In this document: positions 24,123 to 36,000 of the stretch, piece by piece
How the letters are laid out: the number at the start of each line of letters is the position of its first letter
How positions within the stretch are numbered: position 1 is the stretch's first letter
Assembly (NCBI GenBank): GCA_026874595.1
Contig: CM049307.1
Location: 7,899,579 to 7,963,578, forward strand
Origin: Sipunculus nudus
Lineage: Eukaryota > Annelida > Sipuncula > Golfingiida > Sipunculidae
DNA: 64,000 nucleotides
Direction: 5' to 3'
The notes under the pieces: generated by a model
What the model was told of the DNA's origin: nothing
Database searches by the model: none
What the model saw: the letters and a program-made list of their open reading frames with translations, nothing else
Program-made: the position numbers and the translations under genes

Positions 24123-26300
24123 GACGCCTACAATTTTCGAGTGCCTGTATATGACTGGGATGAATTTTTGAGAAGGAACATATATTTATATGATATGTGT
24201 AAATCTTCAAAACTACATAAATCATCTTTTGAGACAACCCCCCTTCATTTCTCATTATTAATACATCATGCGATCATTGTTAAAGAAAATGTTGTTAATG
24301 CTCATTTGTATTATAGCTGCACTGCAGCCTGATTGTTTGATACAAAGTAAGTTTGAGTGACCAGATTACCTGTAGAACGTTTTAAGTAGAAGTTTGTAAA
24401 AACATTGGCAATTTGCACTTGAGAGAATGATACAAAACTTAAAAAATGACAAAATTTATGAATCTCAGAGTAAATGTGTTTTGAGCATGACTCCTTTGAA
24501 GTCTTTTTCAATTCCATAAAGCACAGAATAAGTCTTGATTTATTGAAATAAAGATAAAGGTGCTACTGTGGTTAATATATAAGATATAGTTTACAGCCAG
24601 ATGATAAGACTAGGATCAGTGTGCTTGTTTATATTTAGTTTACATTTTCTATGGCTTTTCCAGCTCTCTGTAAACTACAGTGGTAGTTAAGTTCTGACTT
24701 TTTTTACTGCTCTTTGAGATTTTGTTTTACCAGTATGATATTGTTGCAGTATTAAGTTATACTAATTGCTTTGTGCTCCATGAGCATTTGTGGCATCTAT
24801 ATATTTTGCCCGTTTAACTATATTCTGATATAGATATTTTCACTGTGACCAGGTTAGATGGTTTAACTGTCTTCTGATATGGATATTTTCACTGTGCTTT
24901 AACCGCTGCATACAACTGATACTTGCACGTCATAATGGTTTGTTACTGTATTGTTTATGAAATACTTATTCTCATTTCTTGGGGCTGGTCGGCTGATACA
25001 TCATCATACAAAGGGAGATACTGTATTTTTACCATTGGGGTCCCTGTATTGTTATGATTGTATATAACAAAATAACGTCAGAGCAGTGTCTGTAAACAAC
25101 ATATAGGGCATGTAAGCTGAGCAGAAACTATTCAGGTGGCATGTGATTGGCAGATTTTATTTCAAATCAAATTTGCGGCCTGGAAATAAATGTTATGAGA
25201 AAGTTTTAGTTAACTTTCTGTGCTCAAGGAAGAACAAAAACTTGGAATCTAAATGAGACTTCAATGCAAGATGTGGTGTATTGAATCATTTTGGGACCAG
25301 TGTTATACCCACCATATTTTGAGAAAGTATACTATTATCTTTGATAGTGTATTGTTACAGCCATACCATTGAAACATAAGCTGATGAAATGCTGACTTGG
25401 TTACACTGATATCAGTGAAGTGTGACAGAAATTTAAGGAAAATTCACAATGAATTATAACATTTATATGAATTGCATAGATGATTATCCTCCAGGATTTA
25501 TTAGTTCCTAAATTGTTGCGAAATGTGTATTATGTATGGCACAGTTAGTGTAACTTGTCCATTCGATTTTGTGATTCCATCACCTCCTTTAATGCAGTTT
25601 TAAGTGTTTGAATAATGTGATGAAAGAGTACTTAGATATGGGGGTATTCATGAAAGTTTATAAAATGTTATATCTTTTTAAAGCAATGAATCTCATCTAT
25701 TGAAAGGTCTTATGAGAAAATGATGAAACACAGAATTTAATGTCGAGGATTTCTTATATGTAGATGTTTATGTGAAAACTGTCCCTCAAAGAAGTTCAAG
25801 AACAGTAACAGTGAATAACACTAAAGGAATAACACTAAATGTACATAAAAAATATTTTCTCACTGGCATCTATTTTGAATAGAAGTGAAAGGTCCTATCA
25901 GATGCATGTGCATTTGTTTCATAGGTTTATGGATTTGAACACAACAGGTCCACTGAATTTATCTTCTATAGAAAATATCTCAAAAGGTGACCATAAAATT
26001 TTGCTTTGTATGTGCTTTTTTACCATTTATAACTGTCAGACATGATTTTGAAGGCATTTGTTGATTCCTGTATGTCATCATACTGAATACTTTTTATTTC
26101 ATGTTTGTTTTTGAATGGATATACAGCTGTATGGAAAATTCAAAGGATGTCATACAGATTGAACAAACAGCAATAAAGATTTTGTACGACACTTGTTTAC
26201 TGTTCATTATGACTTTTTTTGCTCACTATGACTTTTTTTGCTCACTGGATGGGGGAGTGCTGAAGCTTGCATGTTTGACCTTTTACTATAGGTAAAGTGT
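24123..26300 (+). other. P4HA 3' UTR and flank
   Basis: AT-rich, no coding segment. Contains candidate AATAAA at 24547 and 26172 and an imperfect 60-bp duplication at 24800-24900 (CTGATATNGATATTTTCACT). Confidence 0.5.
24547..24552 (+). terminator. Possible P4HA polyadenylation signal
   Basis: AATAAA 425 bp after the P4HA stop. A second AATAAA lies at 26172-26177 and a third near 28075. Which is used cannot be told from sequence. 24123-26300 otherwise holds only AT-rich non-coding sequence and is probably 3' UTR at least in part. Confidence 0.45.
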
Positions 26301-27487
26301 GTACATGTATAGCAGTTAAGGTCCTATATTACTAAAAGTAAAGTACATACATGTTTTACAGTCCTATATTACTAAAAGTAAATTACATGCATGTATAACA
26401 GTTAAGGTCCTATATTACTAAAAGTAATGTACATACATGTTTTACAGTCCTATATTACTAAAAGTAAATTACATGCATGTATAACAGTAAAGGTCCTATA
26501 TTACTAAAAGTAAAGTACATACATGTTTTACAGTCATATATTACTAAAGGTAAATTACATGCATGTATAACAGTTAAGGTCCTATATTACTAAAAGTAAA
26601 GTACATACATGTTTTACAGTCCTATATTACTGTCGGTCAAGTACATGCATGTATAACAGTTGAGGTCCCATATTACTAAAAGTAAATTACATGCATGTAT
26701 AACAGTAAAGCTCCTATATTACTAAAAGTAAAGTACATACATGTTTGACAGTCCTATATTACTAAAAGTAAATTACATGCATGTATAACAGTTCAGGTCC
26801 TATATTACTAAAAGTAATGTACATGCATGTTTTTACAGTCCTATATTACTAAAGGTAAAGTACATGCATGTATAACAGTTAAGGTCCTATATTACTAAAA
26901 GTAAAGTACATACATGTTTTACAGTCATATATTACTAAAGGTAAAGAACATGCATGTATAACAGTTTAGGTCCTATATTACTAAAAGTAAAGTACATACA
27001 TGTTTTACATTCCTATATTACTAAAAGTAAATTACATGCATGTATAACAGTTAAGGTCCTATATTACTAAAAGTAATGTACATGCATGTTTTACAGTTAT
27101 ATATTACTAAAGGTAAAGTACATGCATGTAAAACAGTTAAGGTCCTATGTTACTAAAAGTAAAGTATATACATGTTTTACAGTCATATATTACTAAAAGT
27201 AAAGTACATACATGTTTTACAGTCCTATATTACTATAGGTCAAGTACATGCATGTATAACAGTTCAGGTCCCATATTACTAAAAGTAAAGTACATACATG
27301 TATAACAGTTGAGGTCCTATATTACTAAAAGTAAAGTACATACATGTTTTACAGTCCTATATTACTAAAAGTAAATTACATGCATGTATAACAGTTAAGG
27401 TCCTATATTACTAAAAGTAAATTACATGCATGTTTTATAGTCCTATATTTCTATAGGTCAAGTACATGCATGTATAACAGTTAAGGT
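26300..27487. repeat. Dimeric minisatellite downstream of P4HA
   Basis: About 27 units alternate between a 40-bp type (TCCTATATTACTAAAAGTAA then AGTACATACATGTTTTACAG) and a 46-bp type with ATTACATGCATGTATAACAG then TTAAGG. The higher-order period is about 86 bp. Each long unit holds the palindrome TACATGCATGTA. Confidence 0.93.
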
Positions 27488-28758
27488 CCATTCTAGTTGG
27501 CTGCGCCCTGGTAAAATTAAAAATATAATGCAGGAGACCTAGATGGCCGTGACCTTCTCTATATATACTTTTGTCAGAATCCTTGTAAATTAACAGAAAA
27601 GTCCATAACCCCAACTTAAAGATTGGCTAATTTGAATTGTTTATTTGATTTTTCATTGGAAGGGGGGGGGGGGGGGTAGACTGAGCAGACGTATTTTTGT
27701 CCATACCTATTTGCAAGAACCCTTCTCACCACCAGATCCTCGACATTTTTATCAGTGCACTGTTTTCCCCTGAAGTCTGATCTATCGCCTGTGTAAGCCA
27801 TGCATGTATGGACACCAGACATCAGGCATGCTAAACAGAACTTTGGGTGTGCATATGCTTCTGCCACCTACATGTTTACATTAATCCTACACCATTGCAT
27901 GTTATAAGTAATAAATGTAAACTGTGTTCTGGTCTTGTGGCCCTTGTTAATTTGAAGGAAAACGTTTAATTTTAGTAAATTTTCTTAGTACTGCCTTTTC
28001 AGTACTTTAATTTTGTCAGTTTAAAATCTGATCCACTTTTATAAAGTCCTGCTGATGAGTAAATTACCTCAGATAATAAAACATTATATTTCAATCTCTG
28101 GTTTTATTCAAGAATAGCTCAGGGTTTTAAAGGCACAGGCTATATTTTAATTTGCTTGGTTTCTTCATGCAGTAATAAATGCTTAAACATGACTAACAAG
28201 TAGTAGGAATTATCTTCATGATTCATATTTGTGAAAACATTTCCAGTAGAATGAGTTGAATGCAGTCAGAAACGCCACCCAATGTTCAATAAAGGATGAC
28301 TGAGTTTACAGATTTGATTGTTCACGTGAATTCTATGCCTCTCAATATTTAAATTAAACTGATAAATATGTGTTTAAAAGAGCAGAAAACTTAATTAGAA
28401 TAATTATAAAGTTACTTTAGCAATAAATGTATTCTTTCCATAACACCAAATTAATACTTATAATAAAATTTTATTCCTTGTTTGGTCGAACTTCTATAAA
28501 GGCCCTTAAAATAATAATATTACAATGTGTTAATAAACCATGGTATGGAAAGATTAAAGGCATCTGTTTAGATAAATATAATATTACCTGTTTGTTTAAA
28601 TAACCAGTATGTTAAAATCAAAGCCACTAAAAAGAATTCTCACCAATAACATATCAGTTAACAGAACTCGCATTAATAATCGGCAATACAGAGGCAGCGG
28701 ATCACCTGGGAGAGCGGTCAGATATGTCACCAATCTCTAGGCCTACAGTTATACCTGA
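27488..28758. other. Intergenic sequence, no gene seen
   Basis: A 16-base poly-G tract starts at 27661. The minus-strand open frame at 27616-27867 is likely an unidentified repeat. A protein-like plus-strand segment at about 28660-28736 (RTRINNRQYRGSGSPGRAV then RYVTNL and stop) is noted but not called. Confidence 0.4.
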
Positions 28759-28890
28759 CAGGGTTCCGATGCCTCCTGGAAAGTCCTGGAATTTTGTTTC
28801 CTTCCTTGAAAATCCTGGAATTTAGTTACCAATCCTGGAAAAACCTTGAAAACTCCTGGAAATTGGTTTGGCCAAGGTGTGGAAACCCTG
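28759..28890. mobile_element. hAT-like MITE
   Basis: 132 bp bounded by CAGGGTTCCGATGCC and, inverted, CAGGGTTTCCACACC. Internally it repeats TCCTGGAATTTNGTT. Flanks share ATAC only, so the 8-bp target duplication is decayed. Confidence 0.5.
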
Positions 28891-29086
28891 ATACAAGCAG
28901 TGTGACAGCCATTCGGTCCAGAAGAATAAAAAGTGGGGAAACCCCAGAATACAGATGGACCAAAGCGCAATTAACCATGTTTTATGAAGTGGTAAGCCAC
29001 CTGATAGAACCAGAACAATCCACTCAAAAATTCTGTCAACTCCATCCAATCAGCTTTTCCACTTCAAATCCTTCTTTTGTAATTTT

Positions 29087-32060
29087 AGCTCATCTGAGCT
29101 ATTGTCATGGTCCTTTGTATGTCTGCCATCCATTAACAAGGCATGTTTTAAAACCGTAAGACCTATGAACCCAAAATTTGGCATAGAGTTAGATGTCCCT
29201 AAGTTCTCCTACCACACTAAAATTAGGTCACAGCAACTTAATTCATTCCCTTTAGAAATTAGAAAAACCTCCATTTTTCTTTTACAAAACATGTGGTTAC
29301 ACTTGAAGACTGCCCACTATAAAAAACACTGGTTTTTTTTCTTTTACAGTTAGCATATATGGTCCTTATTTATATTATCTCTGGAATAAACAGAAATTGG
29401 GTCAATATTGCGTACGTTTTAGAAATTATGGACCTGAGCATAATGTACCTTGTAAAAACATCAGTAAAATAATTTTACCTACTTCACATGTTCACAGATA
29501 AAGCTATAGAGTCTTTTTAAGGATATAACTATATTTATTTTTTATTTAATTGTATACCAGATATTAGATCAGAATTTTGTAATTTTTAAGGTTATTAGCA
29601 TAAATTTAAAAACAGTACCTCAATTTCACCCAACTTTGACCATGGCACTTTTTTCCCTATGAGCACTGTTACTTAAATTTTCACAGCTTGTACACACAAG
29701 GATAAAATCTTTTATTTATAATCTGTAATTTGCAAGCAATTGGTGGAAAACTAACTTTTATTCAGGTTTTCAACTTCCATCTCAAGTATTGTTTACATCA
29801 GAACAGACCAGTATCGTAGTATGCAGAGAGTAGCTATAGCCCTGGCCTCCCAAACCTATTACAAAACCCAGTTCACTCCTGGCTCTCTTTGCCTAGCCGA
29901 GTCTCAGTTCCCTCAGTTGCACATTTTTGCTTGTAAGCACTGTTGATTAAAATTCATAGGATGTACATATATGGATTTAAGCTTTTAAGGTCTTAAATTT
30001 AATAAAATTGTAGCTTTCATCCAAGTTTTTAGAAGACCATGTCATAAAAATAACTGCTGCTTACATCAGGCATACCCTATATGCCATAGGTGGTGTGGCC
30101 ACTTGAGGCTGTTTATGTAACAACTGACAAGTTGAATAAACAAGATGAATCTTATAATATTAATGTTAAAATCAGTTTTTGTTCAGACTGTTGAAAAATG
30201 TTTGGATTTTTTTAAAACAAAATATTTTTCAGGATTTTAATCCAATTTATGTTGTTAACTTATTTTTTTTTTATATTCAAATTATGTGATTATATAATTA
30301 GGATATAATATGTGCTCATTGACATGTTTGAATATATAATAAGGTTAAATACTTAAAAGCATTTCAATCTTATCTCTTAAAGTTGGCAGCAGACCATGGT
30401 ATGAATAACACTGGTACACTCTATTAATCAGAAAAATTGGGCAAACTTTCATGGGATTTTATTTTTAGCTCACATTGCCATATAATTGTATCAGCCAAAA
30501 CGAAGTTTTTTGGATTTTATGTTTTTGACCAGGTTCCATTTTTGCACAGTGTCCATCTGTTCATCTGCCTTGGGTTAAAATCACTCATGTCTCTGCAGTG
30601 GTTTGACTAATTCACCTGAAATTCGGCATGCGTATACATCCTAGATAGCTTTCTTGATTTTATGACAGGTGGTGCCACCTACATTCAAGTTCACGCTGTA
30701 GACATCCAAGCTCATATCTCAGGAACTGTTTGACCAATCAGGAAAAAAAATTTACACAAATGTAGCCCTTGGATAGCTAATTATATTACATACACAAAAA
30801 TGGTGGCGCAACCTGCAGCCATTTTTGCACAGCGTCCATCTGTTCATCTGCCTTGGGTTAAAATCACTCATGTCTCTGCAGTGGTTTGACTAATTCACCT
30901 GAAATTCGGCATGCGTATACAATTCCTAGATAGCTTTCTTGATTTTATGACAGGTGGTGCAACCTACATTCAAGTTCACACTGTAGACATCTTAGCTCAT
31001 ATCTCAGGAACTGTTTGACCAATCAGGAAGAAAAGTTTACAAAAATGTAGCCCTTTGATAGCTTTATAACATACACAAAAATGGTGGCGCCACCTGCAGC
31101 CATTTTTGCACAGTGTACATCTGTTTGTCTGCCTTAGGTTAAAATCACTCATATCTCTGCAGTGGTTTGACCAAATTACCTGTAATTCGGCATGCATATA
31201 CATCCTGGATAGCTTTTTTGATTTTATGACACCTGGTGGCCCAAGCTTCATTCACGTTCACGCTGCAGACATTAATGCTTATATCGTTTAATTGACCAAT
31301 CAGGAAAAAAAATTTACACAAATGTAGCCCTTGGATAGCTTTATAACATACACAAAAATGGTGGCATCACCTGCAGCCATTTTTGCACAGCATCCATCTG
31401 TTTGTCTGCTGTGATATAAAATCAATCATATCTTTGCAGTGGTTTGACTTTTCCTGCTGAAATTTTGCATGTGTATACATCTTGGATAGTTTCTCGTTTA
31501 AATAACAGGTGGCGCCACCTACAAGCATGTTTACGTGGCAGACATCCATTCTAATATGTAACCCATGTAACTCTATTTCCCCTTGCCACTCAATCCATGC
31601 CTCACTTCACCCTTCCTCATAGTACTCTGATTTTGGCGGATTCACGTAGTCGCTTGTCGACTACCCGTATTCTAGTTTATAAACTGTTGAGAAATGTTAC
31701 ATTTACACATTTCTTTGTTTATGCAATGTATCCTTTCATATAACACTTAGGCCCATGGCTATTCTTTTCCTTATTGCAATTAAATAAGAGATGGTTTCAT
31801 ACCACAAGTTTCATATATTATTCTTTTGCAGATGCATTGTATAACTAAATGACAGTTAACTTGCTTATTAAGTTTGGTTTATGCTCATTTGAAAAAGGAA
31901 AATTTTAATTGGTTACAACATTTTATTTTAGTTAATAAATTAAATGTGTATTATAATGGTCCAGCTTATGTCCATTATTCTAGTAGTATCAATTACTGGG
32001 TTTCAAAAGTTCCCAGTGGATATATTTACAAGCATATTACAGTCACTAAGTTGAAATACT
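29087..32060 (+). mobile_element. Family E element split by a family B insertion
   Basis: 5' AGCTCATCTGAGCT start at 29087; matches the 7965-9421 copy up to about 30480, then resumes at 31676 (CACATTTCTTTGTTTATG, TAACACTTAGGCCCATGG, TGTCCATTATTCTA). The family B element 30486-31675 lies between. Confidence 0.65.
30486..31675 (+). mobile_element. Hairpin-capped element, family B, copy 2
   Basis: Starts TTGTATCAGCCAAAACGAAG, has three to four units of about 300 bp (TTTTGCACAGCGTCCATCTG, AATGGTGGCGCCACCTGCAG) and ends with hairpin GTAGTCG-CTTGT-CGACTAC and CTAG at 31672-31675 before TTT. Confidence 0.75.
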
Positions 32061-32589
32061 GAAACTTTTACAATCACATGTATGTGATCATCATCGAGGC
32101 TCCTCCATCGGTCATGTAGTCCATGAATGTGCACAGTCAACACAGCCACTAGGATTTTATACAAATATATTCAGAATCAATTTCAGCTGAGCAGCTGAGG
32201 ATCCACAGGACTCTTCTTTCACAGCAGTTGCAGCTCGGAGGCACTATTCTGGTACAGTTAAATTGAGAGGGAGCCTTGCAAACTTTCATTCTTACCACAG
32301 GGTATATAGGCTAAACATTTTTTTATTTGTTTATTTTTCCCAATATATAATAACATACTAATTTAGATATTAAATTTATTCTTATCTTTCCATTAAAATA
32401 TAATTTTTTTCTTTTCTCCATTATATATTTATTATTTTATTATTATTAATTATTATTATAACTTTTTATAATATTGTATATGGATACAATATTCTGCAGA
32501 ACAACTCGTTTTAAAAAAATCTCTCGTACCACACAGTATTAAACTTTTTAACTCACAACCCTCTTAGAAATTTAATGTTTTGAATTACT

Positions 32590-32818
32590 GGGTATGTGTT
32601 TTACCTGCAGAATTATCTGTTTAATCAGTTTTACATGCTTAATTTTACATGCATAGTCAATATGTTATGTGTGATTTTTATGTATTTTTGTGTAATATTT
32701 TTATGTATTTATCTATCTATTTACTTATTTTTTTTTTATGTAATGAATTGCAAGTCAACGACAAATTCCTGGAACTGAAGGCTAATAAATGTTATCTTAT
32801 CTTATCTTATCTTATCTA
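32590..32818 (+). mobile_element. Probable non-LTR retrotransposon 3' end
   Basis: AATGAATTGCAAGTCAACGA, then CTGGAACTGAAGGCTAATAA and a (TTATC)n tail at 32793-32818, typical of LINE 3' ends with a short simple-repeat tail. It ends about 120 bp before the MAD2 CCAAT boxes. The 5' limit is unclear and could reach back to 32080. Confidence 0.5.
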
Positions 32819-32937
32819 TAATTATTAATACCAAGTTTTAATATTATTTACTTCATTTATTTTCTTTTTTTTATTTATTGATATGTCATGTGTTGAACGT
32901 TTCAAGTTACCAGAGCGTCAGTGAATGTTAGAACATC

Positions 32938-33017
32938 CGCCAATCAAAGTTCCGTTTACATGCTTTGACCAATCAGGAGCCATGTTAGAATCTAATGTTG
33001 AAGGGAAGTTTGAAGAC
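32938..33017 (+). promoter_or_regulatory. MAD2 proximal promoter: two CCAAT boxes and a CHR-like TTTGAA
   Basis: CCAAT at 32940-32944 and again at 32969-32973 (29 bp apart), both followed by C and A-rich sequence as in NF-Y sites, then TTTGAA at 33009-33014, three bases before the ATG. In animal G2/M genes, paired CCAAT boxes with a CHR element (TTTGAA/TTCGAA) are bound by NF-Y and DREAM/MuvB. The fit to a mitotic gene is notable; function is inference. No TATA box is seen. Confidence 0.6.
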
Positions 33018-33093
33018 ATGGCGGGGACAGCACAGGCTTCTAAAAATGCGATAACATTGAAGGGTTCTACTGACATTGTAGCAGAATTTTTCA
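33018..33093 (+). CDS. MAD2L1: MAD2 exon 1
   Basis: Starts at ATG in GAAGACATGGCG, a good Kozak context (A at -3, G at +4). Encodes MAGTAQASKNAITLKGSTDI then VAEFF, plus one base; donor GTAAGA. The open frame extends 31 codons upstream, but human and other MAD2 proteins begin at this Met, so 33018 is chosen. The alignment to ITLRGSAEIVAEFF of human MAD2A is clear. Confidence 0.95.
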
Positions 33094-36000
33094 GTAAGAT
33101 CAAAGAAATACTTTATATATAACAGCCTTGCGTCATACCTTAACATGTCAGTTGTTCGTCAGAAAATGTCACTCGCGTAATATGGCTGGATCCAAATCCG
33201 CGTGCCGGTTTCATGTGGTGCAGTGTCACTGTCACAGTGTCAGTATCACTTTGTCACTGTTCTGTCGATCACTCATCACGGCCATGGTGTCACTCGGGTG
33301 AATATTTACCGTCCGGTCCTCAGTCAATGCATACAGACACACAGATTGAAGCAAAAAAATACGCTTTTATTTGTTAATCATATGCATTGTGAATATAATT
33401 ATGCGACCGGGTACCGTCTGGAGCAACAGAAGCAGCCCTGAAAAGACCTGACATGAACAATGCGCACTAACCAAATTTAATATTACATACCATGGTCTGC
33501 TGCCAACTTTAAGAGATAAGATTGAAATGCTTTAAAGTATTTAACCTTATTATATATTCAAACATGAAAATGAGCACATTATATCCTAATACATGTATAT
33601 AATCACATAATTTGAATATTAAAATATATATTAATAACATTAATTGGATTAAAATCCTGAAAAAAATATTTTGTTTAAAAAAATCCTAACATTTTTCAAC
33701 AGTCTGAACAAAAATTGATTTTAACATTAATATTATAAGATTCATCTTGTTTAATCGAACTGTCAATTGTTACATAAACAGCCTATAGTGGCCACACAAC
33801 CTATGGCATATAGTCCATGCCTGATGTAAACAGCAGTTATTTTTATTACATGGTCTTCTAAAAACTTGAATGAAAGCTACAATTTTATTAAATTTGAGAC
33901 CTTAAAAGCTTAAATCCATATATGTACATCCTATGAATTTCAAATCAACACTGCTTACAAGCAAAAATGTTAATAGCAGCCCTGAACAGACCTGACATGA
34001 ACAATGCGCACTAACCAAATTTAATATACTACATATCAAATTATTAACACTCAAAAGATCTTAAGATTATATTTTTAATAAGAATAAAATTGTTTGGTAT
34101 GTTACCATGGAAATGATAGTGTTATAATTACTGTCATTATTATTATCTATTGTATGTATTCAGAATATGATTAAACTGACTGGTTCTCCAACATACTGTC
34201 CGTGCAACAGAACTTTCTCTGAAAATTCTCACCTAGTCGAAGACGAAAGTCCGGGAAAACTGACCTTTTGATCACCAACCACTTGCCACTTGCTCGACTG
34301 AAACCCTGCACGCCTTTCGGTGTGACATAATTAATTAGCCAAGTATTGAGATAAGGAGTTGTTATGCAGTATGCTGAACCATTATGATCTCTCCAGTTGG
34401 ATGCCTGTGATCTATTTGGTGCTGTCACTGGTACATGTGGGGTGTGTGGCCTTATTGTTGTAATCATAATTAATTAAGGTAAATATTAATAAAAAATAAT
34501 AATAATAGTAATAATAATATGATCATTACCATGGTAATATACCAAACAATTTTATTCAAATAAAAAATATAATCGTAAGATCTTTTGAGTGTTAATATTT
34601 TAATATGCAGTATATTTAATTTGGTTAGTGCCCTTTGTTCAGATCAGTTCAGGTCTGGTTCTGTTGCCACGGTCAGTATAATTATATTCAGAATGCAAAT
34701 GATTATTAATAATAATAAAAATAAGAAAGATTGTTAATATTTTAATATTTAGTATATTTGATTTTGTTAGTTTGTTGGTGTCAGGTCTCTTCAGGGCTAG
34801 TTCATTTGCCCCGGATGGTATCCCGGCCGGTATAGGCCTGATTAGAATTCATATTCAGAATGCATATGATAAACAATAAAAGCGTGTTTTTTTACTTCAA
34901 ACGTGTCTGTATGCATTTAAGTAATACTTTTTAAGCTGGCCCTGATGTCTTAGATGGTGTCGGATGGTACAGCAGGGTCTAGGATGGTATTGAGGGAAGC
35001 CCGGACGTCCCGGTGGGTAAATAGTCACACCAGGGGACCGGTATCACTCGGGCTGTCAGGTGTGACCCAGATCCTGATTTTGCTGCCCCACCAGTCCACC
35101 ATCAATTAATCATCACTTTGGAATCAGACAGTCTCTTGTGTTTAGTTCAAACCCGAGCAAAGCTGTGTGTTTGGGGCTCCGTTAAATGTTTTGGTTCAGT
35201 GATTTATTGCTTGCCGGAAATCTTCAATTTCGGCAAGCATGTTGGTCAGTTGCGTATGTCTGTTTGTGTGTTTGTTTGTCACAATGTTTGTTTGTTTGTT
35301 TGTTAGTACTCTCCTGGCCACAATTTTGTAGCAATCAATCTGAAACTTTCAGGGTTGATTGAAAGTCAAAAGTCCTGGTAGTCTATTGATTTTAGTCGGC
35401 ATAGGTCAAAGGTCAAGGTCATCGAAAAACATGGAAATTATATTTTCATCATAACTTTGTCAATATTGGTCCTATTTTCACAAACTTAGGCTCATTTTCT
35501 TCCTCTGCGTCTTCTTCACAACATGGGCTTGTCATCTTTTCTCAACTTTGCGTCACTTTGTTAGTATGTCTGTCTGTCTGTCAGTTGACCTAAATTTCGC
35601 CTTCTTGCTGGTGCTTGTGTCTTACATATAGCATTCTACAGACCACAGTTTTGCAGGAATCCTTTTGAAACTGGTTAATCTTATGATATACACTAATATC
35701 TCAAAATTGATTTTTCATTTTTGGGATATAGCCGCTAGGGGGCAGTGCACTTGAGCTTAATCAACATATCATTTTTTGACAATATCTCCAAAACTGTAAA
35801 GCTGAATTACATAAACTACAGCTTAATTTCTTCCCCTGAGGCTTTTCCATAACTTGGTCAAGTCATCTGGTCTCAGCTTTGTGTTACTTTGACACTATGT
35901 CTGTCTGTCTGTCAGTTGTCATCGATTTCACCTTCTTGCTTGTTTTTGTGTCTAACATATAGCATTCTACAAACCACTGTTTTGCAGGAATGCTTTTGAA

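Larger units (their letters stand above)
33283..35045. repeat. Foldback (inverted-repeat) structure in MAD2 intron 1
   Basis: Inner arms about 33975-34120 and 34520-34670 are inverted copies (CACTAACCAAATTTAATATA; CACTCAAAAGATCTTA; AAACAATTTTATT). Outer arms about 33320-33480 and 34770-34920 also pair (AATGCATACAGACAC; AATACGCTTTTATTTGTT; TCATATGCATT). The left arm is interrupted by a family E fragment at 33488-33966 flanked by two copies of GACCTGACATGAACAATGCG. The centre holds an exon-like minus-strand segment. Confidence 0.7.

Noticed and set aside
27616-27867. 83-codon minus-strand frame with poly-proline end
   Set aside because: The proline run is a poly-G tract; the rest is not recognised and could be a repeat remnant.
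32925-33017. Extended MAD2 N-terminus starting at 32925
   Set aside because: The upstream codons include the CCAAT boxes and TTTGAA, and MAD2 proteins start at the Met at 33018.
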